NCBI GenBank assembly: GCA_019217005.1
Contig: JAHBNG010000130.1
Span: 1 to 43,635, forward strand
Origin: Chloroflexi bacterium TSY
GTDB lineage: Bacteria > Chloroflexota > Anaerolineae > Caldilineales > Caldilineaceae
Direction of reading: 5' to 3'
DNA length: 43,635 bases
This document shows, in pieces, positions 10,818-18,882 of the stretch. A program made the translations under genes and the position numbers. Under the pieces are notes generated by a model, which was not told where the DNA came from, made no database searches, and worked only from the letters and a program-made list of their open reading frames with translations. Position 1 is the stretch's first letter. Each line of letters starts with the position of its first letter.

Positions 10818-10899
10818 ATCGTTTTGGCCAATAGTAGAACAAACAACTTGCTTGTTCAGCGTCGCGAACGAATAAACTTCGCCATCTGGCCGAAACGAT
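10818..10899. repeat. Long hairpin between divergent genes
   Basis: ATCGTTTTGGCCA at 10818-10830 pairs with TGGCCGAAACGAT at 10887-10899, with 12 of 13 pairs plus one G-T. A smaller inner hairpin GAACAA...TTGTTC lies at 10838-10857. The rest of 10672-10976 shows no gene. It may be a short repeat or a regulatory structure upstream of the FGGY kinase. Confidence 0.5.
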
Positions 10900-10976
10900 A
10901 GCAAAAGCCATTTTATCTCATCTCTTCAATAAGGATATATTCGAACTTCCCACCCAAACAAGATAGAGGTTTTATT

Positions 10977-12506
10977 ATGTCTCAACCCACACTGATTGGC
11001 GTCGATATCGGCACGACAAATATTAAAGCTGTCGCATTTACCTTGACAGGTGTCGAGTTAGCGAGCGTCAGTGCTCCAACCCAAACGCACAATCCGCGTC
11101 CAGATTGGGCACATTATTACCCAGAAGAACTTTGGGACACGATTGCTACGGCTTTGCGACAACTCTGTAGCAAACTCGAATCAGGCCTAATGCCAATAGC
11201 TGTTGCGTTTAGCAGTATGGCGGAAACCGCCGTTCCTCTTGATGCCGATGGTCAGCCTGTTTATCATGCAATCGCGTGGTTTGACCGGCGTACAATTCCT
11301 CAAGTCGAGTGGTTGCGCGAACATGTCGGAGATGAAATCATCACCTCGATCACCGGTTTGCCATTGCGACCACTATTTGGGGTAACAAAGCTACTCTGGC
11401 TGCGTGAAAATCAACCAGATGCATTCCGGCAGACCGTTCGCTGGCTCAACATGGCTGATTATGGTGCTTTTCGTCTCTGTGGTGCTCAGGCCACGGATTA
11501 CTCTTTGGCTTCGCGGATGCTATTATTAGATCTTGCCTGCAATCAATGGTCAACTCAGTTGCTAGATTGGTTAGAGATTCCTACGTCCCTTTTGGGCCAG
11601 CTTGTTCACAGTGGAACACTACTTGGACATGTTCACGCCGAGGCTGCTGCGAAAACGGGATTGCCCGAAGGAATGCCTGTCGTCAGCGGTGGACATGATC
11701 ATGTTTGTGGAGCACTAGCCTTGGGGATTACTGAGCCAGGGGACGTTTTCGATTCGATGGGAACGGCAGAGAGTCTGTTTGTTGCAACCGAACAACCTCG
11801 ACTTGATCAAACAGTTATGCAAGCGCAAATTGGTCAGGGTGTTCATACGGTGCCCAACCGCTATTATGGTATGGGAGGAATCTTTTTCTCTGGTGGTTGT
11901 ATTGATTGGGTTCGACAGCTTTTACTGGCCCAGGCGCCAAACCAATCGTTTGATGAGCTAATTCGACTTGCCGTAGATGTCGCACCAGGAAGTAATGGTC
12001 TATTTTTTCTAACACATTTGCGGATGGCAAATCCGCCCATCAACGATTCACTCGCACGTGGTGCGTTTGTTGGTATCAGTAGCGACGCAGGACCTGGACA
12101 TTTTGCGCGAGCTGTGATTGAAGGCGTGGCCTATGAATATCACACTAGCTATCAATCGATGATGAAGGCGTTTGAATTGAGTCCAAGTCGAATTATTGCG
12201 TCCGGTGGTGGCTCACGCAATCGACTGTTACTGATGATTAAAGCGGCTCTTTTTAATCAACCAATCTATATTCCCCTGATCAACGAAGCGACTTGTTTGG
12301 GCGCTGCGATGCTGGCTGGGATTGGTGCTGGGATCTATACTGATTTCAAGGATGCGATAGAACAAGTAACTTATCGCGTTGAGCGTATCGATCCAGATGC
12401 GGATCTGCATGCATTTTATCGAGAGCGCCATGAAAGTGTCTATCAACATCTATACCCGACCTTACGTGAACTGAATCACGTTATCAGTAAGCGCTTTGTT
12501 GGCTGA
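10977..12506 (+). CDS. FGGY-family carbohydrate kinase (xylulokinase/gluconokinase-like)
   Basis: 509 residues, normal for the family. The N-terminal ATPase core is LIGVDIGTTNIKAVAF, followed by the substrate-side segment AIAWFDRRT, in which Asp is likely the catalytic base of the W-x-D-x-R motif. The C-terminal half has VVSGGHDHVCGALALG, an adenosine motif ASGGGSRNRLLLMIKA, and EATCLGAAMLAGIGAG. It phosphorylates a pentose, polyol or gluconate; the sequence alone does not settle which. An RBS AGAGG lies 8 bases before the ATG. It is monocistronic, with a very strong hairpin 245 bases downstream. Confidence 0.9.
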   Translation: MSQPTLIGVDIGTTNIKAVAFTLTGVELASVSAPTQTHNPRPDWAHYYPEELWDTIATALRQLCSKLESGLMPIAVAFSSMAETAVPLDADGQPVYHAIAWFDRRTIPQVEWLREHVGDEIITSITGLPLRPLFGVTKLLWLRENQPDAFRQTVRWLNMADYGAFRLCGAQATDYSLASRMLLLDLACNQWSTQLLDWLEIPTSLLGQLVHSGTLLGHVHAEAAAKTGLPEGMPVVSGGHDHVCGALALGITEPGDVFDSMGTAESLFVATEQPRLDQTVMQAQIGQGVHTVPNRYYGMGGIFFSGGCIDWVRQLLLAQAPNQSFDELIRLAVDVAPGSNGLFFLTHLRMANPPINDSLARGAFVGISSDAGPGHFARAVIEGVAYEYHTSYQSMMKAFELSPSRIIASGGGSRNRLLLMIKAALFNQPIYIPLINEATCLGAAMLAGIGAGIYTDFKDAIEQVTYRVERIDPDADLHAFYRERHESVYQHLYPTLRELNHVISKRFVG

Positions 12507-12750
12507 CGAGAAATGAACATTTTATACGCACCTCATCTCTTGCTCGTAGGGCAATCGTATGACTGTACGCTCATTTGGGCAAAGATATCCAATGTTTTTA
12601 TGAGAAAGGATAGGTTGAGCGACACGTTTCCGTCAAACAAGACCAATCTTTCTGTGCTACAATACTTTTATAGCAATTATTAAGACTATCTGAAAAAACG
12701 TTCAGTCTAATAAATCTTCAGTGTGAAACTTAAATCTTCGGTTATGGGAA

Positions 12751-12799
12751 ACAGGAAAAGGGGCTGTGCTTTTTTGAAGAGCACAGCCCCTTTTCCTGT
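12751..12799. terminator. Perfect 20-bp stem-loop, probable terminator
   Basis: The arm at 12751-12770 (ending GGGGCTGTGCT) pairs perfectly with 12780-12799 around the loop TTTTTGAAG. It lies downstream of the FGGY kinase and just before the promoter at 12828. The T-run lies in the loop rather than after the stem, so this is not a textbook intrinsic terminator, but the stem is very stable on either strand. Confidence 0.6.
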
Positions 12800-12827
12800 T
12801 GTGTTGGATCTTTAATCTTGGTCGTGC

Positions 12828-12856
12828 TTGACAATTTGAGAAATTTGTGCGATACT
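12828..12856 (+). promoter_or_regulatory. Consensus sigma-70 promoter for a small ORF
   Basis: TTGACA at 12828-12833 and GATACT at 12851-12856 are 17 bases apart. The expected transcript starts near 12863 and opens directly into a stem: GCTAGGCAG at 12864-12872 pairs with CTGCCCAGC at 12904-12912, one mismatch in nine. The Shine-Dalgarno of the 12950 ORF follows. Confidence 0.65.
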
Positions 12857-12949
12857 ATGCACAGCTAGGCAGAAGCTATATACGTACTGTATACCACGTG
12901 GAACTGCCCAGCCTGAAATTGCTATCCTATAATAAAGGAGGTGATGCAT

Positions 12950-13051
12950 ATGGATTGTAGTATTAGTATGAGTTTGATACATGTATTACTCGGGTTTATC
13001 GCAAATGGGTGTAGTTCTGTCCCTAGATTTTACGCCGAGGCTCCAGAGTAA
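12950..13051 (+). CDS. Small hydrophobic peptide, 33 residues, unknown
   Basis: The ATG at 12950 follows AAAGGAGGTGAT, an almost complete complement to the 16S rRNA 3' end and by far the best RBS in the window. The peptide begins MDCSISMSLIHVLLGFIANG and ends SVPRFYAEAPE; residues 5-20 are hydrophobic and two Cys flank them. A consensus promoter and a structured leader lie upstream. The 3' end overlaps the tail of the convergent ABC permease gene by 22 bases, so its transcript would also be antisense to that operon. I do not recognise the peptide. It could be a membrane peptide, a secreted signal or a leader peptide; coding is supported by the RBS and promoter, not by homology. Confidence 0.5.
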   Translation: MDCSISMSLIHVLLGFIANGCSSVPRFYAEAPE

Positions 13052-13807
13052 TTCTGTACACCAAAGCGCCAAAACCAACGAGCGACTGAAAAAAGCGTGA
13101 TTGCAACACCAATTGCGAGCATCATGTTTGCAGCCGAGAGACGGTTTGTTATCGCTTGTGCAGGCACTGTTACTGCAAATGCAACGGGAATGAGAAAGGT
13201 CAATAGAATCTGTAGAAATTGTGGGTAAATGCTAACGGGCCACCGCCCAGCCTGATACATGCTTTCAAAGATCACCAGAATGTTTTCCACTTTGACAAAC
13301 CAAAAGGAAAACGTGGCAAGTATAAGCCAAAAACTGTAAACGATAATTCCACCACAAAATAATGTGAGAATAAACGAAGTTGCTTGCATGAGTCCAAACT
13401 GAGCGCCCAAGCGCAATTACAATGATGCCAATGCCCGCCAGTCCGTCGAAGAGATTCCAAATCGACACACGTCGGATGCTGACGAGTAATTGTGAATCCA
13501 CCGGTTTGATGAGGGCATAATCTAAGGTTCCTAAGCGTACATCTTGCATAAAGAATTCCATGCTCGGTTGTACGACGCTATAGATGGCACCCCGCATCAA
13601 AAAGTAGATCCCAACCAATACCAGCAACTCATCTGGATACCAACCGCCCAACGTAGAAGAGTGACGAAAGACAACGAGCAAACCACCAATAGAAGTTGCT
13701 AACCCCAGGGCTGTTTGGAGAAGCTGAATCCAGAAATTTGCGCGATATTGTAATTCGTTGAGCACACCCAATCGAAAATGTGTATAGATCAGCTGCACCA
13801 ATTGCAT
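13030..13807 (-). pseudogene. ABC-2 permease (second of pair), one frameshift
   Basis: It starts at ATG 13807 behind GGAGGG and ends at the stop at 13030. The first 145 codons read normally (LIYTHFRLGVLNELQYRANFW and membrane helices). Near 13408, in GCTTGGGCGCTC, the frame changes by one base, and GAQFGLMQATSFILTLFCGG and three more helices follow to the normal C-terminus. Joined, it makes about 258 residues with six helices, the usual length of ABC-2 (PF06182-type) permeases and parallel to the gene at 14116. One extra base is the only lesion, so either it died recently or the sequence has an error. It is last in the ArsR-ATPase-permease-permease operon, and losing it would probably disable a heterodimeric exporter. 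Confidence 0.8.
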
Positions 13808-13857
13808 TTTTCCCTCCTTAACCTTCTTCCGCTTCGGTCATTGTTTGGTCAAATTGT

Positions 13858-13940
13858 ATAAAAAAGCTTTCAGCTAATCAGCCGTCAGCTTTCAGCCAGA
13901 ATCTGGCCATGTTTCGTGGCTGATTTTAATACTTTCCTAT
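13858..13940. repeat. Small inverted-repeat element, family B, short form
   Basis: Starting at AAAAAAGCTTTCAGCTAATC and ending GGCTGATTTTAATACTTTCC, the element shares both ends with 18659-18785. The ends are imperfect inverted repeats (AATCAGCC against GGCTGATT plus outer AAAG/CTTT). This copy lacks 49 bases present in the middle of the other. Confidence 0.65.
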
Positions 13941-13968
13941 ACGAGAACAAACAGCTTGTTTGTTTGGG

Positions 13969-14044
13969 AGTGTGTCCCAAAGTGTGTACATTCAGCAGTT
14001 CTCTGACTGAACAGTGTTCATTTAAACACTTTGTAGTACACACT
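13969..14044. repeat. Small inverted-repeat element, family A
   Basis: The arms AGTGTGTCCCAAAGTGTGTA (left) and the complement of AAACACTTTGTAGTACACAC (right) flank the core CAGTTCTCTGACTGA. It is homologous to 6833-6907. It lies in the 308-base gap between the two permease genes of the ABC-2 operon, together with the family B copy, so that gap is largely made of small repeats. Confidence 0.7.
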
Positions 14045-14115
14045 CGTTTGTTCCACGTCACATCGGACTCACAACCACCTTTCGGATAGGTTCTTGGCTA
14101 AGCCTTTGCTTTCTT

Positions 14116-14985
14116 CTATGCGCCTACCGCCGAAAAACGTTTTGTCCCAGCTTGCCAGATAAATTGCAGAACCCCAATGCAGATGGCTGCCCAAGCAAGT
14201 TGAATCGCAAAGCCAAAAATTACTTCCCGCATGGTTAGCTTGCCCAGAATCAATTCAATCGGAAAAGCGGCCATCCCGGGAAATGGAGAAAAACGCGCCC
14301 CAATCTGTAGCCAATCTGGAAAGAGCTCCAACGGAGCAATTTGTCCCGAAAAGAAAAGAACTGCGACAAAATAGGTTGAATTAAAGGCGCTGACACGTGT
14401 GGTCCAAAAGGCAGCCATTGCAAGCGTCCACCCCATAGCAAAGCGCAAGACAAAGGCCAAGAGAAGTGCAGGTATAAAGGCAAGCGTCGACCAGATTTGT
14501 AGATCGAAAGCTGGCTGAAAGATCCAACTGAGTAAAAAAGCCGTTGGGAGGATAATGGAGAATGTTAAGACCTTGTACGCGATATTTTCAGCAATATCTC
14601 GGTGAATAGGATGGAGCGGACGCAGCAGTAAGCTGGCTAACGTGCCATTTTTGATGTAGTATTCATATTCGAACATGATCCATGTAAAGGTCAAGTGATT
14701 TACAATCATCAACATGATGTAATAAGCCGCAAAATCGGCTTCTGAATAGCTTTCAAGCGTGCCTCCTTGTGCGCGAACAACAGTACGCCACACTACGAGA
14801 TAGATGACAGGTTCAATCACTCGACCGATCAACCAGATACTCATGGACGCTCGGTATTGAAATTGAACCGCCAGACTGACTTTGAACTGTGCCCAATAGA
14901 TCGCTGCTAGACTGTTCATGAGCCTTTTCCTCACTTCTGCTTTGGTCATAGCCTGAGAATCTTGAGTTCGTTGACTATCCATCAC
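14116..14985 (-). CDS. ABC-2 permease (first of pair)
   Basis: 289 residues with about six membrane helices after a cytoplasmic N-terminus of about 35 residues. IYWAQFKVSLAVQFQYRASM and the coupling stretch YEYYIKNGTLASLLLRPLHPIHRD are typical of PF06182 permeases, as is the late hydrophobic FSGQIAPLELFPDW. It should form the membrane channel of an ABC-2 exporter with the ATPase encoded immediately upstream and the permease at 13030. The upstream stop TAA at 14988-14986 is followed directly by GTG 14985 and ATG 14982; either may be the start, so translation is coupled. Substrate unknown. Confidence 0.85.
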   Translation of the reverse strand: MMDSQRTQDSQAMTKAEVRKRLMNSLAAIYWAQFKVSLAVQFQYRASMSIWLIGRVIEPVIYLVVWRTVVRAQGGTLESYSEADFAAYYIMLMIVNHLTFTWIMFEYEYYIKNGTLASLLLRPLHPIHRDIAENIAYKVLTFSIILPTAFLLSWIFQPAFDLQIWSTLAFIPALLLAFVLRFAMGWTLAMAAFWTTRVSAFNSTYFVAVLFFSGQIAPLELFPDWLQIGARFSPFPGMAAFPIELILGKLTMREVIFGFAIQLAWAAICIGVLQFIWQAGTKRFSAVGA

Positions 14986-16023
14986 TTACCGGGCAGCCAA
15001 TATCCTGCTTTCTGCAAATGCTTGTTCGATTACTTCTTCAATGGGAGGATCTTCTACAGTTAGATCTGTGATGGGGTACTCAGACAATAGGTATCCAGTA
15101 ACGTTTGCCGTTTCGGATTTTGAAACGCGTAATCGAATTAATCCATCCCGCTGTTCGATAATTTGACCAAATTGGGAAAGATGTCCAGAGAAGTTCTGGG
15201 GTAATTGCATAGAGCCGTTCTGCTTTTGGATGTCGTTTTGAAGTTCAAGCGAGATGGTTTTGTGGGGCGAAAATCGCCGTACCAATTCCGTTAACGCTCC
15301 ATCAAAGAGGATTTCGCCATGATGGATCATTACAATTCGTTGACACAGTGCCTCGACATCCGCCATATAGTGGCTCGTCAGCATAATTGTTGCTTCGTGG
15401 CGACGGTTATATTCTGCGATAAAGCTTCGAATGCGGCGTTGCATGGTAACATCCAGACCAATCGTTGGTTCATCAAGAAAAAGGACACGTGGCCGGTGCA
15501 GAAGTGACCCAGCAATTTCACATTTCATCCGCTCACCGAGCGATAGATTTCGCACTGGCTTCGTCAGCAACTCCTCCAAGTCTAGCAACTCAACCAGCTC
15601 GTCAAGTGTCCTCTTAAAATCTTGCTGGGAGATGCCATAAATGACGCGGTTTAGCTGAAACGAGTCGATACATGGAATATCCCAAACAAGTTGATTTCGG
15701 TTACCCATTACGAGCGTAATTTGGCGTAGAAATTCCTTGCGGCGCTGCCAAGGTTGGAATCCCAGAACCGAGACAGTTCCATCAGTCGGATGAAGCAACC
15801 CAGAGAGCATCTTAAGTGTCGTTGTCTTACCAGCACCGTTTGGCCCCAAAAAGCCAACAATTTCGCCAAGCTGTACATCAAACATAACCCTATCGACGGC
15901 TGCGATTTCTCGTTTTTGTCGCTGAATCAGGCTTTTCATTGCTGCACGAACGCCCGCTTCCCTTATGGGGACGACGTAGATCTTACGTAGATTTTGAACG
16001 CAAATTGCTGGGCGAGTATTCAT
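14986..16023 (-). CDS. ABC-2 exporter ATP-binding protein
   Basis: 345 residues. Walker A is GPNGAGKTTTLKML (about residues 60-70), the Q-loop region is VMGNRNQLVWD, the signature is LSLGERMKCEIA, Walker B is VLFLDEPTIGLD, and the switch His is in LTSHYMADVEALC. The long region before Walker A (SLIQRQKREIAAVDRVMFDV) and the C-terminal domain are typical of the ABC-2 (DrrA/NatA-like) ATPases paired with PF06182 permeases. It powers export by ATP hydrolysis at the inner membrane face. RBS AAAGGAAG lies upstream of ATG 16023. It follows the ArsR gene by 27 bases and precedes the permease without a gap. Confidence 0.92.
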   Translation of the reverse strand: MNTRPAICVQNLRKIYVVPIREAGVRAAMKSLIQRQKREIAAVDRVMFDVQLGEIVGFLGPNGAGKTTTLKMLSGLLHPTDGTVSVLGFQPWQRRKEFLRQITLVMGNRNQLVWDIPCIDSFQLNRVIYGISQQDFKRTLDELVELLDLEELLTKPVRNLSLGERMKCEIAGSLLHRPRVLFLDEPTIGLDVTMQRRIRSFIAEYNRRHEATIMLTSHYMADVEALCQRIVMIHHGEILFDGALTELVRRFSPHKTISLELQNDIQKQNGSMQLPQNFSGHLSQFGQIIEQRDGLIRLRVSKSETANVTGYLLSEYPITDLTVEDPPIEEVIEQAFAESRILAAR

Positions 16024-16050
16024 ATGAGTAGCTTCCTTTTCAAACTGACT

Positions 16051-16428
16051 TCACTTTAATTGAGAAAGTATCTGTCCGTAATGATCATCTGGCACTCCTT
16101 CGTGAACATGCCAAATGTGATAGAGCGCCTCTCGAAAAAGAGCCGACACATGACTATCATCGACCGTGTAAAAAATTTGGTTGCCCTCCCGTCGAGATTG
16201 AACAAGCCGGATGGCGCGCAGTTTGGCCAAGTGATGAGATACAGCTGAGATTGTGACGGGCACATGCTCACTTAATTCATTGACGCTATATTCACCCTTT
16301 GTCAATAGATAGACAAGCTGTGCTCGTGTGGGGTCGCTCAATGCCTTAAACGTCGCGGTGACATCGTCGAGAATTTGGCTTGGCAACAACGTTAAGTTGC
16401 TACCTGTGAATTGTTCTTTGTTAGACAT
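16051..16428 (-). CDS. ArsR/SmtB-family repressor with a CzrA-type alpha-5 zinc site
   Basis: 125 residues, winged helix. The recognition helix is VTISAVSHHLAKLRAIRLV, followed by the wing SRREGNQIFYTV. The arsenic-type alpha-3 cysteines (ELCVCD) are replaced by EYSVNEL. The C-terminal helix, however, carries D91-x-H93-x10-H104-x2-H107, the alpha-5 motif by which SmtB, CzrA and NmtR relatives bind zinc, cobalt or nickel between subunits. It is the first gene of the exporter operon and has a matching palindromic operator on its own promoter, so autorepression relieved by metal is the natural model. Metal identity is an inference. Confidence 0.88.
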   Translation of the reverse strand: MSNKEQFTGSNLTLLPSQILDDVTATFKALSDPTRAQLVYLLTKGEYSVNELSEHVPVTISAVSHHLAKLRAIRLVQSRREGNQIFYTVDDSHVSALFREALYHIWHVHEGVPDDHYGQILSQLK

Positions 16429-16446
16429 GAGATTGAGTTTAGAATC

Positions 16447-16468
16447 TATTTGAATATATGCTCAAATA
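16447..16468. promoter_or_regulatory. ArsR/SmtB-type operator
   Basis: A 22-bp palindrome: TATTTGAA at 16447-16454 and CTCAAATA at 16461-16468. On the minus strand, TGAGCATATATTCAAATA closely follows the smt-type operator pattern TGAaCA...ATTCAgATA. It begins at the -10 box and covers the expected start of transcription of the ArsR operon, an ideal place to block polymerase. Confidence 0.75.
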
Positions 16469-16496
16469 TTGTATAACGGTTTTTGTATCTTGTCAA
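16468..16496 (-). promoter_or_regulatory. Sigma-70 promoter of the ArsR-ABC operon
   Basis: On the minus strand TTGACA (complement of 16491-16496) is separated by exactly 17 bases from TACAAT (complement of 16468-16473). The ArsR start codon is 40 bases downstream of the -10 box. Confidence 0.8.
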
Positions 16497-16533
16497 TCCC
16501 TAACCTGGACAAGGCCGCTTCGCTCCCAAGCCA

Positions 16534-16669
16534 GAAGCAAAGTTGCAGGGTTGCAAAGTTGCAAGGTGGGTGAACAGAATCTCGTCCGCTCCAAAGAATA
16601 GACACGATTTGCATGAGAGCATGCTCCAATACACCGAGCTTCTTTTTAACTCTGCAACTTTGCAGCTTC
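16534..16669. repeat. Inverted repeat built on GTTGCA units
   Basis: GAAGCAAAGTTGCAGGGTT at 16534-16552 pairs imperfectly with the segment AACTCTGCAACTTTGCAGC starting at 16648. The left arm also has the tandem unit GTTGCAAAGTTGCAAGG. It may be a further small element in the gap upstream of the 16827 gene. Confidence 0.5.
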
Positions 16670-16753
16670 TTGTCCCATGTGCAAGGATTTGGTTGATAAG
16701 GGCCTAGCATTTTTTCGAGACTACGCTCAAAAAAAGGGGTCCCTACGGGACAG

Positions 16754-16788
16754 TTGACACGAAGTGCATTTCTCCGATACGAAGTGCA
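16754..16788 (+). promoter_or_regulatory. Paired 10-bp direct repeats with a -35-like box
   Basis: ACGAAGTGCA occurs at 16759-16768 and again at 16779-16788, exactly 20 bases apart (two helical turns). TTGACA at 16754-16759 overlaps the first repeat; only a poor -10 (ATACGA) lies 17 bases on. This may be a binding site controlling the gene at 16827. Confidence 0.4.
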
Positions 16789-16826
16789 GGTCAAGTGAAG
16801 CCAGCAAAAGCAAAGGAGAAGGGGTC

Positions 16827-18554
16827 ATGGTAGTCAAGACAGAAATCCGCCCGCCGGTCGATGAGTTTAGCGAAACATATGCCGAGTACATAGAGGGGCA
16901 ATATGATTGTGTCGATCGAATCGTGCTGAATGCCTATTGGTCGATGGGTCAAAACGGCGGCGGGTTTCGAGTCTGGTGGCGCAGTTGGCAAGGGTCGGAT
17001 GACGGGCTGAATACGGCGAGGCTGATGCGATTTGCGCGTGAGTATGCGCGTCGGTTGCGGGCGTATGCGGAGGCGGAAGGGATACCAGTCATTGATTGTG
17101 AAAGTGGTGTACGCAAACATGAGCTTGCCGAGACCTATATCCCAGACGATCCAGCGTTTGTGGGTGTATTTGCGATCTTGGTGAGTAAATTTAGTGCACC
17201 GACGTGGCATGTCAAAGAAAGTAAGGATAAGAAGAGAATTCATTTAGAAAAGAAGTATCCTTTTGTCAAGCAGTACTGGTTTCATATCATGGACCCGTCG
17301 TGGGGCCATATCACGATCCGACTCAGCCCACATCCCCCGTTTGGGGCGCAGATATTCTTGAACGGGCATGAGTATGTAGCTCGTCAAGCCCAGAAAGTCG
17401 ATATTACCTTGGAGAAGGAAAGCAATAGTTTTGCCAACATTTCAGATCCAGATGGGTTGGCCGAAATAGCAGATACCTTGTGCTCAGCGAGTGCGATAGG
17501 GCAATTGGGCCAGGTTTGCGACCGTTGGATTTACTCAACTTGCCTTCATTTTGCGCTCTCATTAGAAGACCAAAGAGCAACGAGATTCAAATACAATTAC
17601 TCTGTCTATCAAACAGAACTGAGTCGAAATTTGATATTTAACCGAGGACCTCAAATGGAACAGATTTTCGATAGTGTTATCGACCATATGCGTTCTAGAA
17701 TGGATATCAAAACGGTCAAAACCATCTTCGGTACAAGAGGACGTCCTCACTGGCGCAGAGGGAAAAAAACACCCCGTTTAGAATGTGTTATCGAGAAACC
17801 TATGGACGATTTGACAATCTTTAAAGTGCATTTCAGTTCACTGACGCTCAAAATGTACACCAAAGGCGAGAACACACTCCGTATCGAGGTCATTGCTCAC
17901 AATGTGAAACGGCTACCGCTACGGCGCTCTTTGAAATACTTCGGCGAGATCCTTGATTACCTAAAACCAGCCCTGACTCATTTTCTCAACACCATTCAGG
18001 CGATTGATGCCGCCTTTATTGACGATGGATTGCTTGATTCTCTTCCTGAGCCAGCATCTCTTGGTGCATCCAAACTCGCTGGCATTCATCTTGACCAACC
18101 TCGAATCCGAGCTGTACTCAGTTCCGTTCTTGCTTTGGCACCCGCACCTACTGGCTTTACAGCTTCTCAACTAGCTAACCAAGTCAAAGAGCGCTTTGCT
18201 CACCTTTTTCCTGATTATTCACCCCGTCAGGCTGCCTATGATTTGAAGAAGCTGCGAGCTAAGAACCTTGTCACTCGCATCGGTAACTCCCGCAAATATT
18301 CGCCCACGCCTGATGGCCTTCAGGTTATTTCAGCTTTGATTGTTTTGCGGGACCATATCATCAAGCCTGTTCTTGCTGGTGCGGGTAAAACCAAGCGAGG
18401 TCCAAAGCCCAAAGACCCTTCGCTTTTGGATGAACTCTTTTCTGCCGTTCATCAGGCTTTCCGTAACCTTTTGCTTGAGTTCAGCTTTGCTATTTACACA
18501 TTTTCAACATCCACAATTCTTTGTCGATATTGGTCCCGTAAGCGCCTAATGTAG
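16827..18554 (+). CDS. Large protein of an uncharacterised, dispersed bacterial family
   Basis: 575 residues from ATG 16827 behind GGAGAAGGGG; a GTG at 16764 would add 21 residues but lacks an RBS. I know the general pattern, an N-terminal F...Y-A-E-Y-I-E-G-Q-x-x-C-x-D-R-I-V motif followed by a long alpha/beta region, from multi-copy hypothetical proteins of many phyla. Their function is not known to me. Visible here are WHVKESKDKKRIHLEKKYPF, HIMDPSWGHITIRLSPHPPF (a probable strand-rich core with conserved Gly-His), FNGHEYVARQ, and FSSLTLKMYTKGENTLRIEV. A C-terminal winged-helix-like region follows (SPRQAAYDLKKLRAKNLVTR) and then a basic KTKRGPKPKDPSLLDELF. The last 25 residues are hydrophobic and may be out of register with relatives. 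A nucleic-acid role is only a guess from the winged-helix tail. Confidence 0.7.
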   Translation: MVVKTEIRPPVDEFSETYAEYIEGQYDCVDRIVLNAYWSMGQNGGGFRVWWRSWQGSDDGLNTARLMRFAREYARRLRAYAEAEGIPVIDCESGVRKHELAETYIPDDPAFVGVFAILVSKFSAPTWHVKESKDKKRIHLEKKYPFVKQYWFHIMDPSWGHITIRLSPHPPFGAQIFLNGHEYVARQAQKVDITLEKESNSFANISDPDGLAEIADTLCSASAIGQLGQVCDRWIYSTCLHFALSLEDQRATRFKYNYSVYQTELSRNLIFNRGPQMEQIFDSVIDHMRSRMDIKTVKTIFGTRGRPHWRRGKKTPRLECVIEKPMDDLTIFKVHFSSLTLKMYTKGENTLRIEVIAHNVKRLPLRRSLKYFGEILDYLKPALTHFLNTIQAIDAAFIDDGLLDSLPEPASLGASKLAGIHLDQPRIRAVLSSVLALAPAPTGFTASQLANQVKERFAHLFPDYSPRQAAYDLKKLRAKNLVTRIGNSRKYSPTPDGLQVISALIVLRDHIIKPVLAGAGKTKRGPKPKDPSLLDELFSAVHQAFRNLLLEFSFAIYTFSTSTILCRYWSRKRLM

Positions 18555-18658
18555 TGGCGTGAAGCTCTTACAGAACACTAACAATTCGTATCCCCAGCGT
18601 TCTATTCTTAGATTGCAAAGATAGCGACATGAGGAAAAGGGAATTAACTTATGATAAA

Positions 18659-18785
18659 ATAAAAAAGCTTTCAGCTAATCAGCCGTCAGCTAGGTCGAAG
18701 CGACCACTTCGTGTTTGGTTACAGATGCGTAGCATCCACAGCCAGAATCTGGTTCCATCTATTGGCTGATTTTATACTTTCCTAT
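18659..18785. repeat. Small inverted-repeat element, family B, long form
   Basis: Its ends are the same as at 13858-13940. The extra 49 bases in the middle contain two mini-hairpins, AGGTCG-aag-CGACC and GATGC-gta-GCATC. It occupies much of the 328-base gap between the 16827 gene and hslO; the rest of that gap shows nothing else. Confidence 0.65.
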
Positions 18786-18882
18786 GCTATAAAATAATTT
18801 GGCTTATCTACGCGCAGTGCGTCTAAAACGACTATAAGGAACCCACTATGCTAACTTTGAATGTGCTTAAGCGAGGCATTCC

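Noticed and set aside
16531..16575. CRISPR-like array from GTTGCA repeats
   Set aside because: The units are short and adjacent, with no equal-length spacers; it is part of an inverted repeat.
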